In this document: positions 4,661-5,502 of the stretch, piece after piece
Position numbering within the stretch: position 1 is the stretch's first letter
Layout: every line of letters begins with the position of its first letter
From: Caulobacteraceae bacterium
GTDB lineage: Bacteria > Pseudomonadota > Alphaproteobacteria > Caulobacterales > Caulobacteraceae
Assembly: GCA_004144935.1 (NCBI GenBank)
Contig: SDZP01000239.1
Span: 1 to 5,502, forward strand
DNA length: 5,502 bases
Direction of reading: 5' to 3'
The notes under the pieces: generated by a model
Seen by the model: only the letters and a program-made list of their open reading frames with translations
Databases searched by the model: none
Told to the model about the DNA's origin: nothing
Translations under genes and position numbers: made by a program

Positions 4661-5502
4661 GCGAGGTCCTCGATCATCAGGCCGGCGGTAGCCTTGGCCG
4701 AGCCGACGACCCCGGGGATGCCGGCACCGAGATGGGCGCCGGCGCCGCAGAAGTAGAGGTTGGGAATGCGGTCGTCGCGGTTGTGGGTGCGGAAGAAGGC
4801 GCTCTGGGTGAGGATCGGCTCCAGGCTGAAGGCCGAGCCCAGGTGGGCGTTCAGTTCGCCCTTGAAGTCGGCCGGGGTGAAGATGCGCTGCACGGTCAGG
4901 TCTCGGCGCAGGTTGGGAATGTAGCGCGCCTCCAGATAGTCGAGGATGCTGTCGGCGTAGGCCGGGCCTTCCTTCGCCCAGTCGATGTCGGCGGTGCCCA
5001 GGTGGGGCACCGGCGAGAGGGCGTAGTGGGTGCTGCCGCCGGGGGGCGCCATGCCCGGATCGGTGGCGCAGGGCGAATGCAGATAGAGGGAAAAGTCCTT
5101 GGCCAGGCTGTCTTTTCCATAGATCTCGTCGATCAGCCCCCTGTAGCGATGGCCGAAGCAGATGGTGTGGTGGCTCAGCTGCGGCTGCGGGTTTTTCAGC
5201 CCGAAATGGACGACGAACAGGCTGGGGCTGAAGCGCTTGCGCTTCACCGCCGCGGCGGCCTGGCGACCGCGCGGGTCGTCTTTGAGCAGGGTGTCGTAGG
5301 TGTGGACGATGTCGGCGTTGGAGGCGACGGCGTCGAAGGTCTCCGCGCCGGCGTCGGTGACCACGCCGGTGGTGCGGCCGTTCTCGGTGGTGATCCGGCG
5401 CACCGGCGAGGAGAGGCGCAGCTGGCCGCCCAGGTCCCCGAACAGCTTGGCCAGGGCGGCGATCAAGGCGCCGGTTCCGCCGCGCGGGAACCAGACCCCG
5501 CC
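4657..5502 (-). CDS. crtI: Phytoene desaturase, C-terminal part (cut by window edge)
   Basis: The last 281 residues of a CrtI-type FAD-dependent phytoene desaturase, which introduces double bonds into phytoene to give lycopene or neurosporene. The frame is open to the window edge, and its first residues, GGVWFPRGGTGAL, are a standard internal motif of CrtI. The gene therefore continues to the right, and the in-frame TTG at 5466 is not its start. Full CrtI proteins are about 490-510 residues, so roughly 210-230 residues, including the N-terminal dinucleotide-binding motif, are missing. Near the end NLYFCGAGAHLGAGIPGVVGS (248-268 of the fragment) is the family's C-terminal signature, with Leu258 where Pro is usual (GAGTHPGAG in many homologues). 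The stop TGA overlaps the crtB TTG by 4 bp. Order crtI-crtB on one strand is typical of proteobacterial carotenoid clusters, and the promoter must lie outside the window. Confidence 0.95.
   Translation of the reverse strand, partial: GGVWFPRGGTGALIAALAKLFGDLGGQLRLSSPVRRITTENGRTTGVVTDAGAETFDAVASNADIVHTYDTLLKDDPRGRQAAAAVKRKRFSPSLFVVHFGLKNPQPQLSHHTICFGHRYRGLIDEIYGKDSLAKDFSLYLHSPCATDPGMAPPGGSTHYALSPVPHLGTADIDWAKEGPAYADSILDYLEARYIPNLRRDLTVQRIFTPADFKGELNAHLGSAFSLEPILTQSAFFRTHNRDDRIPNLYFCGAGAHLGAGIPGVVGSAKATAGLMIEDLA
4668..4671 (-). promoter_or_regulatory. Ribosome binding site deciding the TTG start of crtB
   Basis: On the - strand GAGG lies 7 bases before TTG (4660-4658), inside the last codons of crtI. 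No ATG or GTG gives a better-placed start, so this site supports TTG initiation. Confidence 0.5.

Noticed and set aside
4037..4756. A 239-codon + strand frame opposite crtB and the end of crtI
   Set aside because: It is a shadow frame. The opposing frame has both Asp-rich motifs of phytoene synthase.
5464..5466. TTG at 5466 (- strand) as the start of crtI
   Set aside because: The reading frame continues without a stop to the window edge and encodes the conserved GGVWFPRGGTGA motif, so this TTG is an internal Leu codon.

Overview
This 5.5 kb window is GC-rich bacterial DNA with very strong G/C preference at third codon positions. The style of several proteins (a DUF3052-type protein, an AmpD-like amidase with a C-terminal peptidoglycan-binding domain, a DUF4262 protein and a crtI-crtB pair) suggests an alphaproteobacterium, most likely Caulobacterales (Caulobacter, Phenylobacterium or Brevundimonas-like). 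That placement is an inference from protein style and composition, since no rRNA or other marker is present.

The first two thirds (99-3728) carry five genes on the + strand. They are a crotonase/enoyl-CoA hydratase-family enzyme (99-896), a DUF3052-type protein of unknown function (948-1541), a ten-helix DMT/EamA-family permease (1608-2501), an AmpD/AmiD-like N-acetylmuramoyl-L-alanine amidase with a C-terminal peptidoglycan-binding domain (2512-3243), and a small DUF4262 protein (3243-3728). Gaps are short (51, 66 and 10 bp, then a 1-bp overlap). The permease, amidase and DUF4262 genes look co-transcribed. The permease may have its own promoter right next to its ATG, giving a leaderless or nearly leaderless mRNA.

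The last third (3725-5502) is on the - strand and holds carotenoid genes. These are the C-terminal part of phytoene desaturase crtI, cut by the window's right edge, followed by a complete phytoene synthase crtB. They overlap by 4 bp and are probably translationally coupled. Together the two enzymes make phytoene from geranylgeranyl diphosphate and desaturate it toward lycopene or neurosporene. Any cyclases, ketolases, hydroxylases or GGPP synthase must lie outside the window. crtB converges on the DUF4262 gene, and the two stop codons share one CTAG palindrome.

The window is mostly ordinary chromosomal sequence. I see no transposon, CRISPR array, RNA gene, prophage or clear new system. The points worth a second look are modest: a compositionally distinct DUF4262 gene with no spacer before its convergent neighbour, a five-codon mini-ORF bridging permease and amidase, a possible leaderless start, and a crotonase lacking one of the two classical catalytic glutamates.
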